36,944 bases of DNA, from assembly GCA_026709935.1 (NCBI GenBank), contig JAPOSC010000020.1, positions 1 to 36,944 of the forward strand. The letters run 5' to 3'. Below are positions 16,558 through 25,819 of the stretch, piece after piece. The translations under genes and the position numbers were made by a program. The notes below the pieces were generated by a model. It was not told the origin of the DNA, made no database searches, and worked only from the letters and a program-made list of their open reading frames with translations. The DNA comes from Thiotrichales bacterium. GTDB lineage: Bacteria > Pseudomonadota > Gammaproteobacteria > HK1. Within the stretch, counting starts at the first letter, position 1. The number at the start of each line of letters is the position of its first letter.

Positions 16558-17892
16558 ATGACAAGTCGTATCAAGCGCTTCGCATACATCGTGGCCGCGG
16601 CGGCTCTGACCTGGAGCTCCGCCGGCCTGGCCAACCCCTACGAGAAGTATGCCGGCACCACGATCGTCGTGAGTTGGCCGGCGCTCAGCCACTTCCGCAA
16701 GGCCGAGACGCTGGTGGAGGAGTTCACCGAGGAGACGGGCATCGAGGTGGAAATCGATGCGCTGCAGTACCTGAAACTGCGCGACCGCCAGCTTCTGGAG
16801 ATGTCCAAGGCGGAAGGCGAATATGACGTGGTCTCGTGGGTCGTGATGTGGAAGGGCGAGTACGTCTCCAAGGGACTCCTGACCCCTCTGAGTCAGTTCT
16901 TCACCAGCGGATCGCTGGTCGATCCCGGGTACGACATCGACGATGTCGCCGATGCGTACCTGCAAAACGGCGGCGTAGTGGGCGGCAAGAAAGGCTACCT
17001 GCCGGGCAAGTCCGGGGCGCTCTACGGCATCCCCTTCGGGGCGGAGACCTCCATCCTCGCGTACCGCAAGGACATTTTCGAAGAACACGGCATCACCGCG
17101 CCTGCGACCTACGACGAGCTGCGCGCCGCGATGCAAAAACTGCATGCGGCCGGCGTCCCCGCCATGACCTCGCGCGGGAAGACGGGCCACCAGGTCACCG
17201 CGGGTTGGCTTCTGCACCTCGCGCCGCTCGGGGGCAAGGTGTTCGACGACCAGTGGAACCCGGTCTTCAACAATGCGGCCGGGGTGAAGGCGGCGCAGGT
17301 CATGCGCGAGATCACGCAGACCGGACCGACGGGGGTCCCGTCGTTCGGATTCGGCGAGGCGGCCGCCGCGTTCCTGGGCGGCGACGCCGCGATGTACCTC
17401 GACACGCTGAAGATCGCGTCGATGTCGCGCGACCCGAAGCAGTCGAAGGTGGATGGCAAGGTGGGCTTCGCCCTGCATCCGGAGGGTACGCGCTGCGGCT
17501 CGGAGACCGGCGGCTTCGCGGTGGGCATCCCGGCGAACTCGCAGAATCAGGAAGCTGCGTTCCTGTTCATCCAATACATCACCTCGAAGGCCGGTGACCG
17601 GCGCATGGTCGAGCTGGGCGGCGACCCGGTGCGCATGTCCACCATCGAGCACTTCAAACGCCAGTTCGCGGAGTATCCCGTGATCCTGGAGCAGCTCCCG
17701 TGTGCCGACCCGGACTGGCGTCCGCTCATCCCGGAGTGGAACGAGCTCAACATCGATGTGCTCGGCCAGGCCCTGACCCAGGTCATCACCACCGACGAGC
17801 CGATCCAGCCGATCATGGATGCGGCGGCCGAGAAGGCGCGCGCGATCATGGAGCGTGAGGGCTACTACGTGTGGGCGGACTACCGGAAGTAG
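16558..17892 (+). CDS. ABC transporter extracellular solute-binding protein, family 1
   Basis: The 444-residue periplasmic protein binds the transported solute, likely a sugar or sugar-alcohol derivative by family. A signal peptide of about 25 residues ends at GLA. The mature protein has the family pattern: VEEFTEETGIEVEIDAL, YDVVSWVVMW, GALYGIPFGAETSILAYRKD, ETGGFAVGIPANSQNQEAAF and IQYITSKAGDRRMVELGG. A pair of cysteines (CGSETGG and LPCADPDW) may form a disulfide. AGGAGG precedes the ATG. A strong hairpin lies 22 bp after the stop, so transcription probably ends there rather than continuing. Confidence 0.9.
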   Translation: MTSRIKRFAYIVAAAALTWSSAGLANPYEKYAGTTIVVSWPALSHFRKAETLVEEFTEETGIEVEIDALQYLKLRDRQLLEMSKAEGEYDVVSWVVMWKGEYVSKGLLTPLSQFFTSGSLVDPGYDIDDVADAYLQNGGVVGGKKGYLPGKSGALYGIPFGAETSILAYRKDIFEEHGITAPATYDELRAAMQKLHAAGVPAMTSRGKTGHQVTAGWLLHLAPLGGKVFDDQWNPVFNNAAGVKAAQVMREITQTGPTGVPSFGFGEAAAAFLGGDAAMYLDTLKIASMSRDPKQSKVDGKVGFALHPEGTRCGSETGGFAVGIPANSQNQEAAFLFIQYITSKAGDRRMVELGGDPVRMSTIEHFKRQFAEYPVILEQLPCADPDWRPLIPEWNELNIDVLGQALTQVITTDEPIQPIMDAAAEKARAIMEREGYYVWADYRK

Positions 17893-17914
17893 TTTGGCAC
17901 GGAGAATCCGCACC

Positions 17915-17947
17915 CCGTCGGGGGCGGCGCGATGCCGCCTCCGACGG
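17915..17947 (+). terminator. GC-rich hairpin after the solute-binding protein gene
   Basis: A 14-bp stem (17915-17928 with 17934-17947, one G-T pair) closes a five-base GCGAT loop, followed by TATCACG. There is no T-run. It sits at the convergent end between the binding-protein gene and the WD40 gene and could serve both strands. Confidence 0.55.
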
Positions 17948-18067
17948 TATCACGAGACGGGCAGCGAGCCTCTGGCTGCGAAGGGGTCGCTGTCCGCAGG
18001 AGGGCCGGCGGGAATTCTCTGAGCGGGTAGAAGTCGCGTAGCCGGCGCGGGTGGCTCGGGCCTCTGT

Positions 18068-19111
18068 TCATCCCGTTCGCCAAACCGTTACGCCGCCCCG
18101 GGCGTCGAGTGCGGCAAGCGCGTGCCCGTCCGGACGCCAGCACAGCTTCGTCCCCATGTCTCCCAGAATCGCGGCTCCGATCGGGCCGCCGGTGCCATCT
18201 TTCTGGAGCGACCACACCACGACGGCGTTATCTCGTGCCGCCGAGGCCAGGCGCATCCCGCGGCGCGCGAAGGCGAGGGTGGTGACCGGCTCGACATGAA
18301 GCTCCAGAACGCCGGGCCGGGTGCCTTCCGGGCCGTCTCCCTGAAAGCTCCAGACCGTCACATCCTCGCCTCCGCCGGTGGCCAGAAGGGTGCCCGTGTG
18401 ATCGAAGGTCAGAGCCGATGGCTTGCCGGTATATCCGGACATCATGGAGTCCTCCTCCGTGGAGCGACGCCAGAAGTGCACCGAGTTGTCCTGGCTGCCG
18501 CAGGCCACAACATCTCCGTCCGGACTCAGCGCCATCGACACCAGGGAGCCTTTCCACTCCAGCTTCTGGCGACGTTCCCCGGTGGATGCGTCGAAGAACG
18601 TCACTCGACCGTAGCAGGCGGTCGCCAGCTCCCCGGCGCCGGACCAGGCGATCGCGCTGACGGTGCTGGGATGGTCACCGGAACGCCAGGCTTCTCTCCC
18701 GTCCGCGCCGTATGCGTGAACCCGCCGGGAGCAGGAGGCCGCCAGCCACCGGCCGTCCGGCGACCACGCCATGTGCTCCACCCAACCGTCGCCGACGTCG
18801 ATCGCCTGCGTTACCCGACCTTCGGCAACATCCCGGATCAGGACTCGTCCGTCCTGGCCAGCGGTCGCGAACGCGGCTCCGCCGGGATGAATCGCCATCG
18901 CGAGCAAGCCGCCATCATGAGTCTCCGGCTGCGCCCAGGTGCTCGCGCCGGATGTGCCGTCGAATGCGCAGACGCCACCCGCACTGTCACCGACCACCAG
19001 CGCCTTGCCCCGAAGGACCCAGCCCCCGGCGATGGCATAGTCTCCGACCGACGCGGACCAGCCCTGGCGAAGTATTCCCTTGGGGCCGACGGCAGTCCTC
19101 ACATCAGACAT
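18068..19111 (-). CDS. WD40-repeat beta-propeller protein
   Basis: The 347-residue protein is made of about seven WD40-like repeats without a signal peptide. Repeat signatures include LLAMAIHPGGAAFATAGQDG with VLIRD, HMAWSPDGRWLAASC, SMALSPDGDVVACGSQDNS with VHFW, ALTFDHTGTLLATGGGED with VTVW, and TLAFARRGMRLASAARDN with AVVVW. It probably acts as a protein-binding platform in the cytoplasm. Its ATG lies inside the end of the upstream COG0523 gene (13-bp overlap), so it is translationally coupled to a putative zinc chaperone. Its role there is unknown; the context suggests metal stress. Confidence 0.85.
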   Translation of the reverse strand: MSDVRTAVGPKGILRQGWSASVGDYAIAGGWVLRGKALVVGDSAGGVCAFDGTSGASTWAQPETHDGGLLAMAIHPGGAAFATAGQDGRVLIRDVAEGRVTQAIDVGDGWVEHMAWSPDGRWLAASCSRRVHAYGADGREAWRSGDHPSTVSAIAWSGAGELATACYGRVTFFDASTGERRQKLEWKGSLVSMALSPDGDVVACGSQDNSVHFWRRSTEEDSMMSGYTGKPSALTFDHTGTLLATGGGEDVTVWSFQGDGPEGTRPGVLELHVEPVTTLAFARRGMRLASAARDNAVVVWSLQKDGTGGPIGAAILGDMGTKLCWRPDGHALAALDARGGVTVWRTG

Positions 19112-20448
19112 GCCTCGAACCCCTGTCGCATGCTGTCCTCATCGAGGTTGCGACCGATGAAGACGAGCTGGTTGCGGCGGGGCCTGTCCCCCCACTGGAG
19201 CTCCGGCTGGCCGTCGAAGAGCATGTGGACCCCCTGAAAGACGAAGCGGCGCGACTCGCCCGCAAGACTGATGAAGCCCTTCATTCGGAAGATGTCCACC
19301 CCGCGCTCGCGGAGCAGGGTGCCGAGCCAGGCGTTGAGCCGGTCGGGATCGACGTCGCCGTCCCTCTCGATCGCGATCGAGCCCACTTCGTCGTCGTGCT
19401 CGTGCTGTGCGACCCAGGTGCGTTCGGCCTCCGGCCCGATGGCGGCGCCTTCCGCGTTCATCAGTTGGAGATCGAATTCTTCCGCCGTGTGCTGGGCGTA
19501 GAGGCCAACCTGCACTGGCGCCTCGACCTCCAGAAAGAACGACTTTCGCCCCGGGGAGTCGAGTTGAAGATTCACATGCTTTCCGACCGGAATCGTCTCC
19601 CCCGGTTGGATGGGTTCGGCAGGTTCCGCGTACCGCCGCACGCACCATTCCGCACTTTCTCGGAGGGCCGCGTCATCCGGGCTCTGGTCGGACACGACGA
19701 CGAGCGACATCGCCGGATCAGGTCCCTCGGCGAGGCTGAGTTCGTAGCGGCCGCTGTCGAGTGCATAGACTCCGGTCCATTCGAACGGATACTCCGGCTC
19801 CAGGAAGGTGGGGCGACGCTCGAGCACCTGGTCCAGGTCGAAGGCGCCGAGGTTGAGCACCGTGTCGACGGGGACGTTCGCTTTCTCGCTGCGCACGACT
19901 CGCGCCATCCGGTTCATTTCCCGGAGCCGGGCTTCGAGCCGGTCGATCGCCTCGTCGTTGACGAGGTCCGTCTTGTTGAGCACCAGGACGTCGGCGAACG
20001 CGATCTGCTCGGTGCTCTCGTCGCTTCGCCCGAGCTGCTGCTCGATGTGGGCGGCATCGACGAGGGTCACGATTCCGTCAAGCGAGAACTCCGCGCGAAT
20101 TTCGTCGTCCATGAAGAAGGTCTGAGCGACCGGACCGGGATCGGCGAGCCCGGTGGTCTCCACCAACACGTAGTCGAACTTGTCGCGGCGCTTCATGAGA
20201 TTGCCGAGCACGCGAATCAGATCTCCGCGCACCGTGCAGCAGATGCAGCCGTTCGACATCTCGAAGATCTCTTCGTCGGCATTGATGACGAGTGCCTGGT
20301 CGATACCGACCTCCCCATACTCGTTCTCGATCACGGCGATGCGCTTGCCGTGCTCCTCGCTCAGAATCCGGTTGAGCAGGGTCGTCTTGCCGGAGCCGAG
20401 GAAGCCGGTGAGGATGGAAACAGGTACTTTTTGCGGCGTGTTCATCAT
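19099..20448 (-). CDS. COG0523/CobW-family GTPase, putative metallochaperone
   Basis: COG0523 proteins couple GTP hydrolysis to delivery of a metal, often zinc, to client enzymes. The 449-residue chain has the P-loop GFLGSGKTT (15-23), the metal-binding GCICC motif (67-71), ETTGLADPGPV, and NKTDL for guanine recognition. The C-terminal CobW domain contains a His/Asp/Glu-rich stretch (VAQHEHDDEVGS). The ATG at 20448 overlaps the TGA of the DUF1636 gene as ATGA, which fixes the start and indicates coupling. The protein is more divergent from ZigA than its neighbour at 20915-22156, so the two are probably not redundant. Confidence 0.9.
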   Translation of the reverse strand: MMNTPQKVPVSILTGFLGSGKTTLLNRILSEEHGKRIAVIENEYGEVGIDQALVINADEEIFEMSNGCICCTVRGDLIRVLGNLMKRRDKFDYVLVETTGLADPGPVAQTFFMDDEIRAEFSLDGIVTLVDAAHIEQQLGRSDESTEQIAFADVLVLNKTDLVNDEAIDRLEARLREMNRMARVVRSEKANVPVDTVLNLGAFDLDQVLERRPTFLEPEYPFEWTGVYALDSGRYELSLAEGPDPAMSLVVVSDQSPDDAALRESAEWCVRRYAEPAEPIQPGETIPVGKHVNLQLDSPGRKSFFLEVEAPVQVGLYAQHTAEEFDLQLMNAEGAAIGPEAERTWVAQHEHDDEVGSIAIERDGDVDPDRLNAWLGTLLRERGVDIFRMKGFISLAGESRRFVFQGVHMLFDGQPELQWGDRPRRNQLVFIGRNLDEDSMRQGFEACLM

Positions 20449-20918
20449 GTTTTCTCTACTCCCTGTGATACGGCGAGATCGAAGCCGGGGTCGGATGGTG
20501 GCACACGTCCCAGTATGCTCGTGCGCAGGCCCTTCGGGCGTTGTCCCCGCGGCATGACTCCGTCTTCGGTGCCGATATAGAGCGAGACGCACTCCAGAAT
20601 GTCATCTGTGCTCTCGCCGGGTTGCTGATCCCCGAAGAGGTAACTCCACGCCCCGGGCGATGAGAGCGCGATTCCGCACGGGCGCGGGCACAGGCTCAGG
20701 CACTCGACGGGCCTGACCTCCACATGTTGGCCCAACGGGTGCTCATGGAACGCCGTGCGAAGCGCTTGATAGAGTTTGAAGCCGGGACGATTCTTTCGCG
20801 GTTCGCGCGGAAAGCCGGACGGTCGGCAGGATGTGCACACATGAAGCACGGATGGTCGCGAGGCGCCATGGGATGTCGGTGACTCTTTCTCCGGAATGGA
20901 CGAGACGATTCCGGTCAT
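20445..20918 (-). CDS. DUF1636 family protein, cysteine-rich thioredoxin-like
   Basis: The 157-residue protein resembles DUF1636, a family with a ferredoxin/thioredoxin-like look that often sits beside CobW-type genes. The cysteines are arranged as VCTSC near residue 28, then CLSLCPRPC, consistent with binding a metal or a 2Fe-2S cluster. Its C-terminal tail is basic and Pro/Gly-rich. Both ends overlap neighbours by four bases (ATGA), joining it in one translational chain with the two GTPases. A metal-sensing, redox or metal-transfer role is suggested by context only. Confidence 0.82.
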   Translation of the reverse strand: MTGIVSSIPEKESPTSHGASRPSVLHVCTSCRPSGFPREPRKNRPGFKLYQALRTAFHEHPLGQHVEVRPVECLSLCPRPCGIALSSPGAWSYLFGDQQPGESTDDILECVSLYIGTEDGVMPRGQRPKGLRTSILGRVPPSDPGFDLAVSQGVEKT

Positions 20919-22156
20919 GCCGACTCCCCGGCGGCGCGAAACTCCGGGAACGGGTTCGGAAGCTCTGCCCAGGCCGCGCTGTCAGCGGCGGCGAGGGTCT
21001 CGTCGAGCAGGCATGCGTCGAGGCGAGCGCGCATCGTCGCCTCGTGCATTTGCTGGCCGATGAAGACGAGCTCCTGAGTGCGGTCGCCGAAGCGCGGGTG
21101 CCAGTTCGGCCGTTGGTCGGGTCGTTGGCCTTCGGGGTGCCCCCAGTGCTTGCGAGGCACGGCCGCCCACCACATCCCGGTGGGCTTCACTTCGCTGATG
21201 CCGCCGGCTTGAGCCCACTCGTAGGCGACCCGGTGGTCGGCGGCGACCCAGAAAAAGCCCTTCGAGCGGAGCACGCCACTCCAGTTTCCGTCGTCGTGCA
21301 GGAACGCCCACAACTTCTCGGCGTCGAAGGGGTGCGGGGTCCGATAGGTGAAGCTCGAGATCCCGTACTCCTCGGTCTCCGGCGTGTGCTCGCCCTGAAG
21401 TTCGCGCATCCAGCCGGCGGAACTCGCCGCCTTCTCGTAGTCGAACAGGCCCGTGTCGAGCACGTTTTCGAGCGGAACCTGTCCGCGCGTCGCCATCAGC
21501 ACCTTTGCGCCGGGGTTGAGCGCCTTCACGATGGCCTTGACCTCAAGCGCCTGAGCGTTGCTCACGAGATCGATCTTGTTCAGCACGATGACGTCGGCGA
21601 ACTCGATCTGGTCGATGAGCAGGTCGGTCACCGTCCGGTCATCTTCTTCGCCCAGCGACTCACCGCGATCCTGAAGCGCGTCGGCGGCGTTGTAGTCCCG
21701 CAGGAAGCTTGCCGCGTCCACGACCGTGACCATCGTGTCGAGGCGCGAAACCCGACTCAGGCTCACGCCGTCCTCGTCCTCGAAGGTGAAGGTCTGCGCG
21801 ACGGGAATGGGCTCCGAGATCCCCGTGGATTCGATGAGCAGGTAGTCGAAGCGTTCCTCCTGCGCGAGCCGCGAGACCTCGGCGAGCAGGTCGTCCCGCA
21901 GCGTGCAGCAGATGCAGCCGTTCGACATCTCGACCAGCTTCTCCTCGGTGCGCGAGAGTTCCGCCCCGCCGCGCTCGACGAGCGCAGCGTCGATGTTGAC
22001 CTCGCTCATGTCGTTCACGATGACCGCGACGCGCCGCCCCTCCCGGTTGTTGAGCACCTGATTAAGGAGGGTGGTCTTTCCCGCCCCGAGAAATCCCGAC
22101 AGGACAGTGACGGGAAGGCGCGGATGGCGGGGGCTGGTTTGCTGGTTCAAGGTCAT
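20915..22156 (-). CDS. zigA: ZigA/YciC-type COG0523 GTPase, zinc-starvation metallochaperone
   Basis: The protein is a zinc-responsive G3E GTPase of the ZigA/YciC branch, 413 residues from the ATG at 22156. It has P-loop GFLGAGKTT, the GCICC metal motif, [18 protein letters not shown], and NKIDLV. The C-terminal domain carries [22 protein letters not shown] and [18 protein letters not shown], which are characteristic of ZigA/YciC-like proteins. Alternative starts at 22177 (ATG) and 22189 (GTG) are in frame; none has a strong ribosome-binding site. A palindrome resembling a Zur box begins about 130 bp upstream, so induction under zinc limitation is likely. It heads a four-gene overlapping operon. 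Confidence 0.88.
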   Translation of the reverse strand: MTLNQQTSPRHPRLPVTVLSGFLGAGKTTLLNQVLNNREGRRVAVIVNDMSEVNIDAALVERGGAELSRTEEKLVEMSNGCICCTLRDDLLAEVSRLAQEERFDYLLIESTGISEPIPVAQTFTFEDEDGVSLSRVSRLDTMVTVVDAASFLRDYNAADALQDRGESLGEEDDRTVTDLLIDQIEFADVIVLNKIDLVSNAQALEVKAIVKALNPGAKVLMATRGQVPLENVLDTGLFDYEKAASSAGWMRELQGEHTPETEEYGISSFTYRTPHPFDAEKLWAFLHDDGNWSGVLRSKGFFWVAADHRVAYEWAQAGGISEVKPTGMWWAAVPRKHWGHPEGQRPDQRPNWHPRFGDRTQELVFIGQQMHEATMRARLDACLLDETLAAADSAAWAELPNPFPEFRAAGESA

Positions 22157-22285
22157 CGAAGTTCTCGTCTGGTTCATCCGGGGATTCACTGCGCCGGGTC
22201 ACCGGGGTCGAGGCGGACAGCCCGATGGTGCAGGTGGGCGTGGTCGCGCCCGGCTCCCGGTGGCGCGTCTTCGGGTTTTCGTACT

Positions 22286-22319
22286 CGACAAACGTAACAT
22301 TGTAACGTTACTTTTGTCG
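22286..22319. promoter_or_regulatory. Candidate Zur operator in the divergent zinc-operon/permease region
   Basis: The core GTAACATTGTAACGTTAC at 22294-22311 is symmetrical at 14 of 18 positions. It differs from the Zur-type palindrome GTAATGTTATAACATTAC only by four transitions. The symmetry extends outward: CGACAAACGTAAC (22286-22298) and GTTACTTTTGTCG (22307-22319) match as inverted arms at 12 of 13 positions. This A/T-rich island stands out in a GC-rich region. It lies upstream of zigA on one side and 57 bp before the first permease ATG on the other. Confidence 0.72.
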
Positions 22320-22376
22320 TCACCTCGGGATGTCAGGTAAGGTTCGGACCCTCCCACCGAGCCGCGCTGAGTCGCC

Positions 22377-23264
22377 ATGCGTGACCATCGCCTCCTGACG
22401 CCTTACCTCTTCATCGCGCCCGCGGTGCTGGTGATGGCCGCTGGTCTCGTCTATCCGGTCGTCGACGCGTTCTACCTGAGCTTTCACGACTGGAAGATCG
22501 GCACCCCGTTCGACAAGGCCGAGTATGTCGGGTGGGACAACTACCTCCGGATGCTCGGCGACCCGGATGTGCGCGAATCCATCTGGGTCACGTTCCGGTT
22601 CGGCTTCTGGACCATCACCATCGAGATGGCGCTCGGCGTCGCGCTCGCGCTGATGCTGGAGAAGCCGATCCGGGGCGCTTCGGTGTTTCGCACCATCTTC
22701 ATCCTGCCGCTGATGATCTCGCCGGTGGTGGTGGGGCTGGTGTGGCGTTATCTCTTCGATGCCCGCGTGGGCTGGATCAATCACTATCTCGGCGCGTGGT
22801 TCGGCCTGGAGCCTCAGGTCTGGCTCGGCGACCCGGAGCTTGCGTTCTTCGCCATCGTGCTGACCGACATCTGGCAGTGGACGCCGTTCATCTTCATCAT
22901 CGTCATCGCCGGGCTCCAGGCGCTGCCGAGCGAGGTGCTGGAGGCGGCGCGCATCGACGGCGCGAACTGGTGGCAGATGATCTTCCTGGTCAAACTGCCG
23001 ATGATCAGCTCCATCCTGGTCATCGCGCTGCTGATGCGGCTGATCGACGTCTTCCGGGCGCTGGAGGTCATGTACATCATGACCGGCGGCGGTCCGGGAC
23101 GGTCCACGGAGCTGCTGTCCCTGCACATCTACAACCGGGCGTTCGACGCCCAGCTCCTCGGCTACGCATCGGCGATCTCCGTGCTGCTCATCGTGATCGT
23201 GTTCGCGCTTTCCGCCGCCATCCTGATCATCGGCAACCCGATGAAGGAGACCTCCGATGTATGA
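22377..23264 (+). CDS. ABC transporter permease, MalF/UgpA type
   Basis: The 295-residue inner-membrane protein has six main hydrophobic helices and the permease loop EAARIDGANWWQMIFLVKLP, which contacts the ATPase. The N-terminus LLTPYLFIAPAVLVMAAGLV is typical of the first permease of sugar importers. It should work with the second permease (8-bp overlap) and with the ATPase and binding protein at 15408-17892. No strong ribosome-binding site precedes the ATG. It begins 57 bp after the Zur-like operator, so its transcription may be affected by Zur even though its solute is not expected to be zinc. Confidence 0.9.
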   Translation: MRDHRLLTPYLFIAPAVLVMAAGLVYPVVDAFYLSFHDWKIGTPFDKAEYVGWDNYLRMLGDPDVRESIWVTFRFGFWTITIEMALGVALALMLEKPIRGASVFRTIFILPLMISPVVVGLVWRYLFDARVGWINHYLGAWFGLEPQVWLGDPELAFFAIVLTDIWQWTPFIFIIVIAGLQALPSEVLEAARIDGANWWQMIFLVKLPMISSILVIALLMRLIDVFRALEVMYIMTGGGPGRSTELLSLHIYNRAFDAQLLGYASAISVLLIVIVFALSAAILIIGNPMKETSDV

Positions 23265-24093
23265 GCCGCTCGGCAACCCTTGGCGCGTGACCGGACACTA
23301 CCTCTGTCTGTGCCTGCTGGCCGTCATCTGCCTGATGCCGATCTGGGTCATGCTGGCGACGTCGCTGAAGGACGAGATCACCATCTTCCAGGGGAATCCC
23401 ATCTGGTTCTTCTTCGTGCCGACGCTCGAGAACTACGAGTACATCTTCGGCCGGGGCAAGTTCGACCGCTACCTCGCGAACTCCGTCATCGTCGGCACCG
23501 TCTCCACGTTCCTGACCCTGTTCCTGGGGGGGCTGTGCGCCTACGCGCTCGCGCGCTCGCGGTTCACGGGCCGCACCTTCGTCGCCAACTCGACCCTGCT
23601 GGTGCGGATGGTGCCGCCCGCGGTGCTGGCGGTGCCGGCGTTCGCGATGGTCGTCGCCTTCGGGATCACCAACGACCTTCTGGTGCTGATCTTCTTCTAT
23701 ACCGCGCTCAACCTGCCGTTCGCGATCTGGCTGCTGTTCGGTTTCTACAAACAGATTCCGGTGGAGCTGGAGGAGGCGGCCATCGTCGACGGCGCGTCGC
23801 CGCTCCAGGTGTTCTTCCGCGTCCTCCTTCCGCTCATGAAGTCCGGCTACGCGGTGGCCGCCATCTTCACCTTCCGCATCGCGTGGAACGAGTTCATCCT
23901 CGCGTTGCTGCTGACGGGTCGCAAGACGCGTACGCTGCCGGTCGCGGTCTCGGGTTTCCTCACCGATACCGGCGTGGAGTGGGGGCGCATCATGGCGATG
24001 GGGACCCTCATCGTGATCCCGCCGCTCATCTTCACCTTCTTCGCCGCCCGCCAGATCATCGCGGGACTGACCGCCGGCTCGGTCAAGGGCTGA
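23257..24093 (+). CDS. ABC transporter permease, MalG/UgpE type
   Basis: The 278-residue partner permease has the usual six helices and the coupling loop EAAIVDGASPLQVFFRVLLP. The start MYEPLGNPWRV overlaps the previous gene by 8 bp, and GGAGA lies just upstream. Its closest functional context is a carbohydrate-type importer. The cupin gene follows 34 bp later and may belong to the same transcript. Confidence 0.9.
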   Translation: MYEPLGNPWRVTGHYLCLCLLAVICLMPIWVMLATSLKDEITIFQGNPIWFFFVPTLENYEYIFGRGKFDRYLANSVIVGTVSTFLTLFLGGLCAYALARSRFTGRTFVANSTLLVRMVPPAVLAVPAFAMVVAFGITNDLLVLIFFYTALNLPFAIWLLFGFYKQIPVELEEAAIVDGASPLQVFFRVLLPLMKSGYAVAAIFTFRIAWNEFILALLLTGRKTRTLPVAVSGFLTDTGVEWGRIMAMGTLIVIPPLIFTFFAARQIIAGLTAGSVKG

Positions 24094-24127
24094 AAGGGCT
24101 CGGCAAGCCACCCGGGGAGAACGATCA

Positions 24128-24688
24128 ATGAGACGCGAGCGCAACACCTTCCACGACGAGGCCACGGGTGCGTACTTCGGGGAGTCCATGCCGATCACCC
24201 GCGCCGAGATGGACGCCCGGGTATGGCGGTTCCGATCCCTCGTCCCGAGCCCCCGGGCGTTTCTCGACTGCACCCTGCCGGGACATGTGCGCACGCTGTA
24301 CTCCGCGCTCGGGGCGGGGGCGGACGACGAGCAGCTCGAAGGCACCGCGGTCGAGGACGCGGAGAACTACTTCATCGACTTCGTCAAGGCCGGCCCCGGG
24401 AACGGGGCGGCGCTGCATTCGCATGGTTCGGAGGAGACCTTCATCGCCCTGACCGGGCGGTGGGAAATCTACTGGGGCGACAACGGCGGGGAGAGCGTGG
24501 TGCTCGATCCCTTCGACGGTATCGTCGTCCCCGGCGGCGTGCTGCGCGGGTTTCGCAACGCCGGAGCAGAGGAGTCGGTGCTGCTGACCGTGCTGGGGGC
24601 GCACGGCACCGGGGCCTGCGTGTGGAGCCGGGATCTCCGCGACCGGTTCGCCGAGGTGGCCGGCGGCGCGCCGAAGGGCGCTGGCTGA
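24128..24688 (+). CDS. Cupin-domain protein linked to the ABC permeases
   Basis: The 186-residue single-cupin protein has the metal-binding HSHGSEE motif (His97, His99, Glu103) with the following GRWEIYWGD, and a second half PFDGIVVPGGVLRGFRN that lacks a clear second-motif His. The lead-in contains the unusual N-terminal block SMPITRAEMDARVWRF. It could be an isomerase, dioxygenase or binding protein acting on the imported solute. GGGAGA precedes the ATG, and it sits 34 bp after the second permease gene, consistent with one operon. Confidence 0.8.
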   Translation: MRRERNTFHDEATGAYFGESMPITRAEMDARVWRFRSLVPSPRAFLDCTLPGHVRTLYSALGAGADDEQLEGTAVEDAENYFIDFVKAGPGNGAALHSHGSEETFIALTGRWEIYWGDNGGESVVLDPFDGIVVPGGVLRGFRNAGAEESVLLTVLGAHGTGACVWSRDLRDRFAEVAGGAPKGAG

Positions 24689-24841
24689 CTCGATTGGGCG
24701 CATCGTTCCCACGCTTCCGCGCCGAATTGCCGCGGGTGCGGCTGCGGGTGTGGCATGGCTGGAAGCGGGCGAACCGGCGCAGTCCCCCGTCGAATCAGCG
24801 CGAAATGCTCCCGCTGACGGCGGTGGAGTCGGGCGATGACG

Positions 24842-25819
24842 TCAGTGCGCCGCCGGCGCGTAGCGGATGCCCGCCCGTGGCGTGAAATCCGGGCCGGTGT
24901 GGGGTGCGAGGTCCTCCGAAAACCCGAACTCCAGTTCGAGTTCCGGCGAGATCGCCCAAGTCGCGCCGAGGGTCAGCAGCAACGCCACGCTCCCCAACTC
25001 GGTCAGCGCCGAATGTGCGATGGGCGCATGGGTCTCCACCTGTACCTTCACCGTGAGATCGCGCCAGATCGGCCACTCGGCGCCGACGCCGGCGAACCAG
25101 GGGTTCCGTCTCTGCGTCGCGCCCAGAATCCGCAGCTCCCCCGCTCGCAGCCAGCCGAGCTGGGCGTGCCACACGAGACCCCCGAGGTTGGTGGAAGCGC
25201 CGGTGGCGTTGAGTGAGACGTAGAAGTCGTCACTGCCGCCGAGCAGGCGGTCCTCGTCTCCGATGCCGAGCCTGACCCCGGTGCGGATGCTGAGGGCTGC
25301 GTTGTCGGAGCGCCACATTTCGCGGACCGCCGCGAGGTGGAGGTCGCTCAGACCGGAAGCGGGTTCTTGCAACGAGAATCGCGCCTGCGGGCCCAGGTAG
25401 CGGTACTCGATCCGATCGCGCGGCGCTTCCGGTCGGCCGCCATCGGGGAGCCCCCACAAGTCGTGCCAGTCTTCGATCCATCGGTCGAGAAAGCCCCCCG
25501 AATGCCTCTTCCACGACGTCTCCGCTTCCACCTCCCAGCCGTCTCCGAGGCCGTAGGCCCAGCGGCCGGCAAGGCCCGCAGTCTCCCCGTCGAGAATGAT
25601 CGTTTCGTCGCCCTTGGTGTGCTGGCCGTAGCTGCTCGCGAGGCTTCCGTGCCACTCGACGCGCCAGCGGCCGCGGTCGAGAACATGGGCATCGCGCATC
25701 GCGGGAAAGCCGACGAGGCCGGAGACCGGAGCGAGATTCCTCGCGTGCAGCGGCTCCGCGGTCACCACCGCACCCGGCATCAGGATCGCGGCCAGGCAGA
25801 CCGCAACCGCACGACTCAC
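24842..25819 (-). CDS. DUF3187 family exported protein
   Basis: The 325-residue protein from a GTG start at 25819 has a signal peptide of about 21 residues ending VVTA. The rest is rich in alternating beta-strand segments (RWRVEWHGSLASSYG, DRIEYRYLGPQARFSLQE, LELEFGFSEDLAPH and the C-terminal AGIRYAPAAH), which suggests a beta-barrel-like or outer-membrane-associated protein. GLVGFPAMRD near the start and the FSEDLA ending agree with DUF3187, a family of unknown function. GGGAG stands nine bases before the GTG. No ATG gives a full signal peptide. Confidence 0.75.
   Translation of the reverse strand: MSRAVAVCLAAILMPGAVVTAEPLHARNLAPVSGLVGFPAMRDAHVLDRGRWRVEWHGSLASSYGQHTKGDETIILDGETAGLAGRWAYGLGDGWEVEAETSWKRHSGGFLDRWIEDWHDLWGLPDGGRPEAPRDRIEYRYLGPQARFSLQEPASGLSDLHLAAVREMWRSDNAALSIRTGVRLGIGDEDRLLGGSDDFYVSLNATGASTNLGGLVWHAQLGWLRAGELRILGATQRRNPWFAGVGAEWPIWRDLTVKVQVETHAPIAHSALTELGSVALLLTLGATWAISPELELEFGFSEDLAPHTGPDFTPRAGIRYAPAAH

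Noticed and set aside
18712..20580. Long plus-strand open frame over the COG0523 GTPase
   Set aside because: It is the complement of the GTPase frame and repeats its residues as low-complexity charged text.
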